Assembly (NCBI GenBank): GCA_020252385.1
Contig: JADCDC010000442.1
Span: forward strand, 1-6,984
DNA: 6,984 nt
Source: Aestuariivirga sp.
GTDB taxonomy: Bacteria; Pseudomonadota; Alphaproteobacteria; Rhizobiales; Aestuariivirgaceae
Reading direction: 5' to 3'
This document shows, one piece after another, positions 1-6,094 of the stretch. Below the pieces are notes generated by a model, which saw only the letters and a list, made by a program, of their open reading frames with translations, was not told the DNA's origin and did not search any database. Position 1 is the first letter of the stretch, and each line of letters begins with the position of its first letter. The position numbers and the translations under genes are program-made.

Positions 1-956
1 CCGAGCTGATGCGGCTCTACGAGCGGCTGGGCACGCGCCCGACCTGGACCTGTGCGCCCTACCAGCATCCGGGCGGCCCCGGTTTCGGTGATCACATCGC
101 GGTGGGCGAGTCCAATGCCGTGTCCTACTACAACTCGGTGGTGGGGGCGCGCACCAACAAGTATGGCGACTATCTCGACGTCGCCTGCGCGCTGACGGGC
201 CTCGCACCAGATGCCGGGCTGCACCGCGACGAGAACCGCATGGCGGAGCTTCACATCGACTGCACATCGCTGCCCGAAGCCTGGCGCCGCGAAGACGTCT
301 TCGCGCATCTGATCGGGCATCACGCGGGACGGCTCTCGGGGCGCCGCGTGCCGGTCATTTCCGGCCTGCCGCAGGACGCGCCCAAATATGCGCTGAAGGC
401 CATCAGCTCGGCGGCGGCCTCCTCGGGCGGGGTGGAGCTCTGGCATGCCACGGGCGTGACGCCGGAGGCGCCGGAGCTTGCGGCGGTGCTGCGCGGGCGG
501 GAGACGCATGTCGTCACCGCGGAAGACCTGGCGCGGGCGCAGCGCGACCTGTCGACCGCCCGTGACGGCCCTCTCGATGCGGTGGCGCTCGGCACGCCGC
601 ATTTCTCGCTGGCCGAATTCGGCGAACTCGTGCGGCTCCTCGCGGGGCGGCGGGTGCGGGCGGGGCTCCCCTTCCTCGTCTCGACCAGCCGCATCGTGCG
701 CGAGATGGCGCGGGCCAAGGGCTGGATCGCGGAGCTCGAGGGACTGGGAATCGAGGTGCCGGTCGACGTCTGCACCTATCATTCGCCGCGCGTCAGGGGC
801 CTCACGGGCCGGGTCATGACCAATGCCGCGAAATGGGCCTATTACGCGCCGGGCATGCTGGGCGTGGAGGTGGCCTTCGGATCGCTGAAGGAATGCGTGG
901 AAAGCGCCATCCGCGGCGAGGTGTGGCGCGACCCTTGCCTCTGGAGCGCAAGATGA
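1..956 (+). CDS. Aconitase X large subunit (catalytic domain), probable cis-3-hydroxy-L-proline dehydratase, 5'-partial
   Basis: The open frame enters from the left edge (first full codon at 3) and ends with TGA at 954-956. It gives 317 residues of a subunit that is usually about 400, so the true start is outside the window; the ATG at 9 is internal. Family hallmarks are seen: TCAPYQ near 48-65, the GESNAVSYYNSVVGARTN block at about 108-158, GTPHFS near 591-608, and NAAKWAYYAPGMLG before a C-terminal ECVESAIRGE stretch. Cysteines in TCAPYQ, IDCTS and VDVCTYH are candidate iron-sulfur ligands, by inference from the aconitase superfamily. Characterised bacterial two-subunit AcnX enzymes dehydrate cis-3-hydroxy-L-proline to 1-pyrroline-2-carboxylate in the cytoplasm. 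Archaeal relatives act on mevalonate 5-phosphate. Split subunits in a proteobacterium favour the hydroxyproline role, but the substrate cannot be proved here. The small subunit follows directly with a 4-base overlap. Confidence 0.9.
   Translation, partial: ELMRLYERLGTRPTWTCAPYQHPGGPGFGDHIAVGESNAVSYYNSVVGARTNKYGDYLDVACALTGLAPDAGLHRDENRMAELHIDCTSLPEAWRREDVFAHLIGHHAGRLSGRRVPVISGLPQDAPKYALKAISSAAASSGGVELWHATGVTPEAPELAAVLRGRETHVVTAEDLARAQRDLSTARDGPLDAVALGTPHFSLAEFGELVRLLAGRRVRAGLPFLVSTSRIVREMARAKGWIAELEGLGIEVPVDVCTYHSPRVRGLTGRVMTNAAKWAYYAPGMLGVEVAFGSLKECVESAIRGEVWRDPCLWSAR
943..946 (+). promoter_or_regulatory. Ribosome binding site that sets the AcnX small-subunit start
   Basis: GGAG lies 6 bases before the ATG at 953, inside the last codons of the large subunit. 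The same frame stays open back to 833, but this site and the ATGA junction (ATG 953-955, TGA 954-956) favour 953. A second ATG follows immediately at 956 and cannot be excluded. Confidence 0.6.
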
Positions 957-1360
957 TGAGGGCGCGGCTCCTGACCAAGGGCGATGCCGAAGGTCCCGTC
1001 CTCTCGCTCGACGAGCCGTTGAGCTTCTGGGGCGCCTTCGAACCGCGCAACGGCGTGATCCTCGACGTGCACCACCCGCAATGCGGTGCCTGCGTCACGG
1101 GCACCGTGCTGGTGATGACGGAGACGCGCGGCTCGGGCTCTGCACCAGGCGCCATCGCCGAAGCCGTGCGGCTCGGGACGGCACCCGCCGCGATCATCCT
1201 CGCGGAGCCCGACATCAACCTCGCGATCGGGGCGGAGGTGGCGGCAACACTCTATGGCAAGCGCTGCGTCATTGCCTGCGTCACGCCGGACGAACTCTCA
1301 AGCCTGCGCGAGGCCAGCGCCATCACCATCGCGGCCGACGGCAGCATCACCGCGCGCTGA
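953..1360 (+). CDS. Aconitase X small (swivel) subunit, DUF126 type
   Basis: This is a protein of 135 residues, the usual size for a free-standing AcnX swivel subunit. Visible family features are LSFWGAFEPRNGVILD (residues 23-38), HHPQCG (40-45), the Gly/Ser loop GSGSAPGA (60-67) followed by IAEAVRLGTAPAAIILAEPD, and the LAIGAEVAATLYGK segment (90-103). In the aconitase superfamily the swivel domain closes over the active site, and its serine-containing loop contributes to catalysis; I infer that Ser61 or Ser63 has this role. The start at 953 overlaps the large-subunit stop as ATGA, with GGAG 6 bases upstream, so translation is probably coupled to give equal amounts of the two subunits. The TGA stop (1358-1360) touches the stop of the opposing opgH gene with no base between them. 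The nearby 1-pyrroline-2-carboxylate reductase often found with this pair is not in the window. Confidence 0.9.
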   Translation: MMRARLLTKGDAEGPVLSLDEPLSFWGAFEPRNGVILDVHHPQCGACVTGTVLVMTETRGSGSAPGAIAEAVRLGTAPAAIILAEPDINLAIGAEVAATLYGKRCVIACVTPDELSSLREASAITIAADGSITAR

Positions 1361-3241
1361 TCACTCCGCCGCTTCCAGCAGCGGTTCGGCGCGTGCGGGG
1401 GCGAAGACCGGCTCATCAGCGCCGCGCGGCGCTTCCTCCGGGATGCGGAACACGTTCCAGTGCCACAGGCTCCGCCCGAGAGCCGGCAGGCCAGACGCCC
1501 AGGAGACGAGCGGCGACAGCATCAGCGCACCGGCGATGGGGGACAGCCACAGGAAGGTCGCCCAGGAGACGTGGAAGGCCAGGACGGCGAAGCCGAGGCC
1601 CGCCACCACATGCGTGGCATGGTTGCGCGCGCAATCGGCGAGCGGCATGGCCTGATCGTCGCGGTTCTGCGCGTTCCAGCCCGAGTCGCGGCCGAGGAAC
1701 ACATCCGCCACCACGCGCGACTGGATCAGCATCATCACGGGTGAGAGCAGCATGGAGACGAGACTCTCGGCGGCAACGCTCTTGAAAAGGCCGATGCAGC
1801 CGCCGCAGCCGCGGCGCAATTCGCCATCGCGCAGCGCCAGCAGCAGCGCCAGGACCTTCGGCAGGTAGAGCACGCCGAAGGTGATGGCGAAGAGCTTCAG
1901 CGCCAGCTCCGGATCGAACACCGGCCAGCTCGGGAACAGCGAGAAGTTGTCGGGGAAGTAATTGGGCGTCACATGGCGCGCGACCGTCGCCAGCAACAGC
2001 CCCGCCACGAGGAGCATGAGCCAGAGCGGCGAGGCGAGATAGGACATGATGCCCTGGATCAGGTGCACGCGGCTCACCCAGTGCAGGCCCTTGGCGCCGA
2101 CGATCTTGATGTGCTGGAGATTGCCCTGCGCCCAGCGCCGGTCACGCGTGGCGAGGTCGATGAGCGAGGGCGGGGTTTCCTCGTAGGAGCCGGTGAGCTG
2201 CGGCAGCATGAACACCGCATAACCCGCACGGCGGACGAGTGCGGCCTCGACGAAATCATGGCTCAGCACATGGCCGCCGAACGGCTTGCGCCCGGTGAGT
2301 TCGGGCAGTCCCGCCGCCGCCGCGAAGGCGCGCGTGCGGATGATGGCGTTGTGGCCCCAGTAATTGCCATCGCGCCCGTGCCAGGCGGACAGGCCCGCCG
2401 CCACCAGCGGACCATAGACCCGCCCGGCGAACTGCGTCATGCGGGCAAAGGGCGTCCAGCGGTTCTGCAGCAGCGGCAGGGACTGGATGATGCCGGCCTG
2501 AGGATCCGCTGCCATGGCGCGCGCCAGCGTGATCATGGCGGAGGCGCTCATGTCGCTGTCGGCATCAAGCACGATCATGTGGTCGTAGGCCCCGCCCCAG
2601 CGCTGCACGAAATCGGCGATGTTGCCTGCCTTGCGATGGTGGTTGTGCTCGCGGCGGCGGTAGAAGACCTTGACCGCCGGCGACACCTGCCGCCTGAGCC
2701 AGTGGAAGGCCCCGAGCTCCGCCTCGGCGACCGGCTCCTTGCGCGTGTCGCTCAGCACGAAGATGTCGAAGTGGCGGGCAACGCCCTCGCGCCTCAGCGC
2801 CATCGCCATGCGGGAGAGCGCGGTGAAGACGCGTTCGGGATCCTCGTTGTAGACCGGCATGAGCAGGGCCGTCCGGCCCATCTCGGAGTGGGAGGCAAGG
2901 CGGGGGAGCGTGTCCTTGCCGCGCAGCAGCACGAAGAAGCCCAGGATGGCGCTGGCGCAGGAGAAGGCGATCCACGCGAAGGTGAGCGCGAAGAAGCCCG
3001 CAAACAGCACCTGCAGCGCGGTGATGTTCACCGGGCTGATCACCTCATACATCTTGAATGTGCCAAACGCGGTGATGGCAGCGGAGGCGCCGAAGACGAA
3101 GATGCGCGCCGCCGTCACCTCAGGCCCATTGCCCACGGGCTCAGGCCTGCCCGCCCAGGACCTGAGGTCCTGGACCGGCATCTCGAGGTGCTGCTCGGGC
3201 GGCGTCGTCCCGGTCAGCTGCGTGTCCAGCGATAGAGCCAT
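1361..3241 (-). CDS. opgH: Glucans biosynthesis glucosyltransferase H (OpgH/MdoH)
   Basis: This inner-membrane family 2 glycosyltransferase of 626 residues uses UDP-glucose to polymerise the beta-1,2-linked backbone of osmoregulated periplasmic glucans. Hydrophobic segments lie at about 43-65 and 76-106. The cytoplasmic catalytic domain follows: LLMPVYNEDPERVF (126-139), the DAD motif (226-228), SHDFVEAALVRRAGY (327-341) and RDRRWAQGNLQH (366-377, the Q/RxxRW-type motif). Further membrane spans lie at about 395-420, 447-470, 490-510 and 545-580, and the family block GRDSGWNAQNRDD is at 517-529. The tail is rich in Ala, Pro and Glu. E. coli OpgH is 847 residues, so this is a short form lacking most of the long N-terminal extension. 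The ATG at 3241 lies inside the 3' end of opgG (28-base overlap), with GAAGG at 3252-3256 as ribosome binding site, so the two genes are co-transcribed and probably coupled. No opgI or opgC follows; the gene ends against the AcnX small subunit. Confidence 0.95.
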   Translation of the reverse strand: MALSLDTQLTGTTPPEQHLEMPVQDLRSWAGRPEPVGNGPEVTAARIFVFGASAAITAFGTFKMYEVISPVNITALQVLFAGFFALTFAWIAFSCASAILGFFVLLRGKDTLPRLASHSEMGRTALLMPVYNEDPERVFTALSRMAMALRREGVARHFDIFVLSDTRKEPVAEAELGAFHWLRRQVSPAVKVFYRRREHNHHRKAGNIADFVQRWGGAYDHMIVLDADSDMSASAMITLARAMAADPQAGIIQSLPLLQNRWTPFARMTQFAGRVYGPLVAAGLSAWHGRDGNYWGHNAIIRTRAFAAAAGLPELTGRKPFGGHVLSHDFVEAALVRRAGYAVFMLPQLTGSYEETPPSLIDLATRDRRWAQGNLQHIKIVGAKGLHWVSRVHLIQGIMSYLASPLWLMLLVAGLLLATVARHVTPNYFPDNFSLFPSWPVFDPELALKLFAITFGVLYLPKVLALLLALRDGELRRGCGGCIGLFKSVAAESLVSMLLSPVMMLIQSRVVADVFLGRDSGWNAQNRDDQAMPLADCARNHATHVVAGLGFAVLAFHVSWATFLWLSPIAGALMLSPLVSWASGLPALGRSLWHWNVFRIPEEAPRGADEPVFAPARAEPLLEAAE

Positions 3242-4779
3242 GTTTCGCTTACCTTCTTGTCGCCGCGTTTGAGCACGGCGCGCAGTTCCGCAATGTCCGT
3301 CCCATTGACGTTGTGCTCGAAGGAGAGCCGCGTCGTTTTCTCGACGTCGTTCTTTGCTGCATGCACGTTTGAAATCACGCCGGTGGTGGCTGTCACATCC
3401 GGGACGATCTCGCCATCGAGATCGCCCGCGAACTCCACGATGTAAAGCCTGAGATCTGGGTCATAAGATGGCGGCGTGGCCGAGTAGTTGGGGTCGACCC
3501 CGGCGCCCGAGAACACGGTGCGCGCCACCGGCAGCGCCGTTCCGAGCGGCCAGTCGGCGCACCAGTGCAACCGGTAGACGAAGGCATAGCTCTGACCCTG
3601 CTTCAAGGGCTCCCTGGGCTGCCAGAAGGCGACGATGTTGTCGTTGGTTTCGAGCAGCGTCGGAATCTCGTAGAGCTCGACCGCGCCCGGGCCCCAGTCG
3701 CCGACCGGCTCGGCCCACAGGCTGGGGCGGCGCTCATAGCGCGATTCGAGGTCGAGGAAGTCGCGGTAGGCACGCTTCCTCTGCATCAGGCCGAAGCCGC
3801 GCGGGCTCCTGTCGATGAAAGCGCTCACCTGCAGCGTCTTATGGTTGGACAAGGGCCGCCACAGCCATTCGTCCGCACCCGTGTGGACCATCAGCCCGTC
3901 CGAATCATGCACCGCCGGGCGGAAGTCCTCGACCGGGCGCGAGATCGCATCGAGCAGGAACATCGAGGTCATCGGCGCGATGCCGACATGCTTCAGGTCG
4001 CGCCGGGGGAACAGCACGAGCTCGACGTCCATCTGCGTGTCCTCGCCCGGCTTGATCGAGAACTTGTAGGCGCCGGTGACGGAGGGGCTGTCGAGCAGCG
4101 CCTCGACCACGATGGTGGTCGCCGCGGGATCGGGCTTCCTCACCCAGAAGGCCCGGAACATCGGGAATTCCTCGCCCTTCGGCTGGCCGGTGTCGATGGC
4201 GAGGCCACGCGCCGAGAGCCCGTAGAGAAGCCCGCGCCCGACGCCGCGGAAATAGGAAGCACCCTGGAACACCACGAACTCGTCGTTGACGTCCGGCGAA
4301 TTGATCGGGAAGCGGAGCCTCAGCCCCGCATAATGCATGTCAGTCTTGCCGTCGGTCTTGGGCGCCAGCGGCCCGAAGTTGAACAGATCGGGGCTGTAGT
4401 TGATGCGCGCCGTCTGGCCATTCTCGACCACGTGCACGTCGACCGGGGCGGTGAACAGGAAGCCCGAATGGAACAGGTCGAAGGAGAACTGGTGCGGCTC
4501 ACCCTTCCAGAACGACTTGTCAGGATTGAAGCGGATGTCGCGGTACTGGTCGTAGGTGAGCGCCTCCCAACCCGGTGGCATGGCGATGCGCACGTCCTCC
4601 CACGGCTTCTGGGCAAGGGCCTCGGCCAGCTTGCGGACGTGGTCCTCCGCGAAGGGCTGCTGCTCGATCAGCAGCGAGGCGGCATCCGCCATGGCGGGGA
4701 AGGTGCCACGGCCCATCGCCGTGACGACGGCTCCAAGCACTGCGGCCGACCTCAGAACCTGACGCCGTGAAACATTCAT
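3214..4779 (-). CDS. opgG: Glucan biosynthesis protein OpgG/OpgD (MdoG family), Tat-exported
   Basis: This is a periplasmic protein of 521 residues that acts on the glucan chain delivered by OpgH; the family is now classed with beta-1,2-glucan-active enzymes (GH186). A twin-arginine signal is clear: SRRQVLR at 4-10, a hydrophobic core at about 11-22 and a likely cleavage near AMADA (29-33). Family blocks follow: LTYDQYRDIRFNP (74-86), FFDxx-type FSFDLFHSGF (98-107), GASYFRGVGRGLLYGLSARG (173-192), GEEFPMFRAFW (202-212), HDSDGL (291-296), EWLWRPLSN (304-312) and EPVGDWGPGAVELYEIPT (357-374). The acidic residues in HDSDGL and GDWG are candidate catalytic positions by inference. A Tat signal is more typical of E. 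coli OpgD than of Sec-exported OpgG, but the place directly before opgH is that of opgG, so the symbol is provisional. I chose the ATG at 4779 because it gives a canonical short Tat n-region. An in-frame TTG at 4813-4815 has the better ribosome binding site and would add 12 residues. Confidence 0.93.
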   Translation of the reverse strand: MNVSRRQVLRSAAVLGAVVTAMGRGTFPAMADAASLLIEQQPFAEDHVRKLAEALAQKPWEDVRIAMPPGWEALTYDQYRDIRFNPDKSFWKGEPHQFSFDLFHSGFLFTAPVDVHVVENGQTARINYSPDLFNFGPLAPKTDGKTDMHYAGLRLRFPINSPDVNDEFVVFQGASYFRGVGRGLLYGLSARGLAIDTGQPKGEEFPMFRAFWVRKPDPAATTIVVEALLDSPSVTGAYKFSIKPGEDTQMDVELVLFPRRDLKHVGIAPMTSMFLLDAISRPVEDFRPAVHDSDGLMVHTGADEWLWRPLSNHKTLQVSAFIDRSPRGFGLMQRKRAYRDFLDLESRYERRPSLWAEPVGDWGPGAVELYEIPTLLETNDNIVAFWQPREPLKQGQSYAFVYRLHWCADWPLGTALPVARTVFSGAGVDPNYSATPPSYDPDLRLYIVEFAGDLDGEIVPDVTATTGVISNVHAAKNDVEKTTRLSFEHNVNGTDIAELRAVLKRGDKKVSETWLYRWTRS

Positions 4780-4825
4780 GTGAGGGAAGTCCGAGAAGAA
4801 TGGTGCGGCGCACAAAGTAGCCTAA

Positions 4826-4830
4826 CCTCC
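4826..4830 (-). promoter_or_regulatory. Shine-Dalgarno site upstream of opgG that suits a TTG start
   Basis: On the minus strand this reads GGAGG, the strongest Shine-Dalgarno match in the divergent region. It is 10 bases before an in-frame TTG (4813-4815) but 46 bases before the ATG at 4779, which has no purine-rich site of its own. An in-frame TAG at 4822-4824 means the protein cannot start further upstream than the TTG. A GTG in another frame at 4811-4813 is also near but opens only a shadow frame. Confidence 0.5.
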
Positions 4831-4848
4831 AGAAATGTAAAGCCCCTT

Positions 4849-4866
4849 CGCGGTCTCTCGACCGCG
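4849..4866. repeat. Perfect 7-bp inverted repeat in the divergent opgG/aminotransferase region
   Basis: CGCGGTC (4849-4855) and GACCGCG (4860-4866) are perfect reverse complements around a TCTC spacer. On the minus strand it would fold as a hairpin in the opgG leader about 20 bases before GGAGG. On the plus strand its right arm overlaps the left arm of the next inverted repeat. No T-run follows on either strand, so it does not look like an intrinsic terminator. It may be an operator, a leader hairpin or chance in GC-rich DNA. Confidence 0.45.
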
Positions 4867-4902
4867 CGCTGCCCTTGCACTAAAAGCGCGGCAAAACAAG
4901 GG
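4862..4902 (+). promoter_or_regulatory. Possible pseudoknot-forming leader that covers the aminotransferase ribosome binding site
   Basis: Two interleaved inverted repeats are seen. Stem 1 pairs CCGCGC (4862-4867) with GCGCGG (4886-4891), or in a shifted register CGCGCT (4865-4870) with AGCGCG (4885-4890). Stem 2 pairs CCCTTG (4872-4877), in the loop of stem 1, with CAAGGG (4897-4902) downstream. This is the topology of an H-type pseudoknot, with an A-rich strand (caaaa, 4892-4896) crossing stem 1. The right arm of stem 2 contains the AAGGG ribosome binding site of the aminotransferase. Whether the leader is transcribed, and whether the fold forms, cannot be seen from the sequence. An operator dyad or chance pairing remains possible. 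Confidence 0.3.
4898..4902 (+). promoter_or_regulatory. Ribosome binding site of the aminotransferase gene
   Basis: AAGGG ends 8 bases before the ATG at 4911. A second purine run, GGAAG at 4906-4910, abuts the ATG and is too close to function. The AAGGG is exactly complementary to CCCTT at 4872-4876. Confidence 0.6.
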
Positions 4903-4910
4903 TTCGGAAG

Positions 4911-6083
4911 ATGAAATTTGCGAAAGTCACGGGGCGGCTGGGCGGCCTCGGGTCGGAGAAATGGGCCGTCCATATCGAGGGAAAGCGGCGCTCCGCGCTG
5001 GGCGAGAGGCTGATCTTCCTGTCGATCGGCGAACCGGACCTGCCGCCGCCCGCCGCCATCCTGGACGAGGCCGGCCGCCAGATGCGGGCCGGGCGCCTGC
5101 GCTATGCCGATGGCCGGGGCGAGGCCAATGCCCGCCGGGCGCTGGCAAGGCTCTATACCCGCCAGACGGGCCGCAGCATCGACGACATGCAGTTCATCTA
5201 CCTGCCCGGCACCCAGACCGCCCTTTATGCGGCCATGATGACGCTGGTGGACGAGGGAGACGAGGTGCTGATGGCCGATCCCTATTACGCCACCTATGAG
5301 GGCGTCATCGCCGCGGCGGGCGGTGTTGCTGCACCGATCCGGGTCGATCCCGACAGCGGCTTCCACCTCAGGGCCTCGGACCTTGAGAAGGCGATCACGC
5401 CCCGCTCCCGCGTGCTGCTGATGAACACGCCCTCCAACCCGACGGGCGCGGTGCTCAGCCGCGCCGAGATCGAGATGATCGGCAAGGTGTGCGAGGCGCA
5501 TGACCTGTGGATCGTCTCAGACGAGGTCTATGCCACCATGACCTATGGCAACACCGTGTTCTCCTCCCCCTTCGACATTCCCGAACTGGAGAAGCGCACG
5601 GTGGTCGTCTCCTCGATCTCGAAGTCGCATGCGCTGCCTGGCTTCCGCGCCGGATGGATCGCGGCCTCGGCCGAGTTCTGCAACCGCTGCCTGCCCGTGA
5701 CGGAGACCATGCTGTTCGGTTCGCAGGCCTTCCTCGAGGATGCGCTCGCCTTTGCGCTCGACAACCACTTCCCGGAGGTCGACGCCATGAAGCGCGCCTA
5801 TGAGAAGCGCGCGCAGGCCCTGGTGAAGGCGCTCGGCGGATCGCGGAAAGTCTCCGCCCGCATGCCGGAGGGCGGCATGTTCGTGATGATCGACATTCGC
5901 CCGACCGGCCTCACGGGAGACGCGTTCGCCCGCCGCCTGCTGGAGGAGGAGAACGTCGTCACCATGCCGGGCGAAAGCTTTGGCGAGGGTGGTGCCGGCC
6001 ACCTCCGCATCGCCCTGACGGTGGGGGTGGATGAGATCACCGAAGCCTCCAAGCGCATCGTCAGACTCGCAGAGCGCGTCTGA
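4911..6083 (+). CDS. Class I/II PLP-dependent aminotransferase, AruH-like (arginine:pyruvate transaminase type)
   Basis: This is a cytoplasmic fold-type I aminotransferase of 390 residues and normal family length. Visible landmarks are GEPD (40-43), YADGRGE near the N-terminal substrate loop (65-71), NTPSNPTG with Asn176, SDEVY with Asp204 and Tyr207 binding the cofactor ring, and SSISKSHALPGFRAGW, where Lys238 should form the internal aldimine and Arg246 contacts phosphate. Arg366 in LRIAL should bind the substrate carboxylate. From memory, the blocks AHDLW-SDEVY, SKSHA-G-R-GW and GGMFVMIDIRPTGLTG resemble Pseudomonas AruH, which transfers the amino group of L-arginine to pyruvate. No other arginine transaminase-pathway gene is present, so the substrate is open; aspartate, aromatic or other amino acids are alternatives, and the symbol is left blank. 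It is transcribed away from opgG from the shared 131-base region and ends 11 bases from the opposing permease gene. Confidence 0.9.
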   Translation: MKFAKVTGRLGGLGSEKWAVHIEGKRRSALGERLIFLSIGEPDLPPPAAILDEAGRQMRAGRLRYADGRGEANARRALARLYTRQTGRSIDDMQFIYLPGTQTALYAAMMTLVDEGDEVLMADPYYATYEGVIAAAGGVAAPIRVDPDSGFHLRASDLEKAITPRSRVLLMNTPSNPTGAVLSRAEIEMIGKVCEAHDLWIVSDEVYATMTYGNTVFSSPFDIPELEKRTVVVSSISKSHALPGFRAGWIAASAEFCNRCLPVTETMLFGSQAFLEDALAFALDNHFPEVDAMKRAYEKRAQALVKALGGSRKVSARMPEGGMFVMIDIRPTGLTGDAFARRLLEEENVVTMPGESFGEGGAGHLRIALTVGVDEITEASKRIVRLAERV

Positions 6084-6094
6084 CGGAGGGGCGC

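Noticed and set aside
1081..1785. Plus-strand open frame (234 codons) across the AcnX/opgH junction
   Set aside because: It overlaps the AcnX small subunit in another frame and opgH antisense. The product is extremely Arg-rich.
1973..3235. Long plus-strand open frame (420 codons) opposite opgH
   Set aside because: It lies wholly antisense to a gene with clear glycosyltransferase motifs. Its product is rich in Arg, His, Gly and Glu with no domain, as expected from GC-rich third-position bias.
3565..4770. Long plus-strand open frame (401 codons) opposite opgG
   Set aside because: It is an antisense shadow of a well-supported OpgG/D protein. The composition is low in complexity (Arg, Glu, His, Val) and no motif is recognised.
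4849..4866. Intrinsic terminator
   Set aside because: The 7-bp GC-rich hairpin is not followed by a T-run on either strand, and it lies between divergent genes where no transcript should end.
4862..4902. Known SAM-II, SAM-V or preQ1 class I riboswitch
   Set aside because: The topology and the A-rich tail ending in AAGGG are similar, and the TTGCAC and CAAAACAAGG strings recall parts of these elements. However, the conserved GATAA-type segment of SAM-II/SAM-V and the preQ1 loop consensus are not seen, and the downstream gene is not a typical member of those regulons.
4831..4910. Sigma-70-type promoters for the divergent genes
   Set aside because: TTGCAC at 4875-4880 and some A/T-rich hexamers are present, but no -35/-10 pair with 16-18 base spacing is convincing on either strand.
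4776..5501. Minus-strand open frame (241 codons) crossing the divergent region into the aminotransferase
   Set aside because: Most of it is antisense to the aminotransferase and it would run through the opgG leader. The product is His/Arg/Ala-rich without any family motif.
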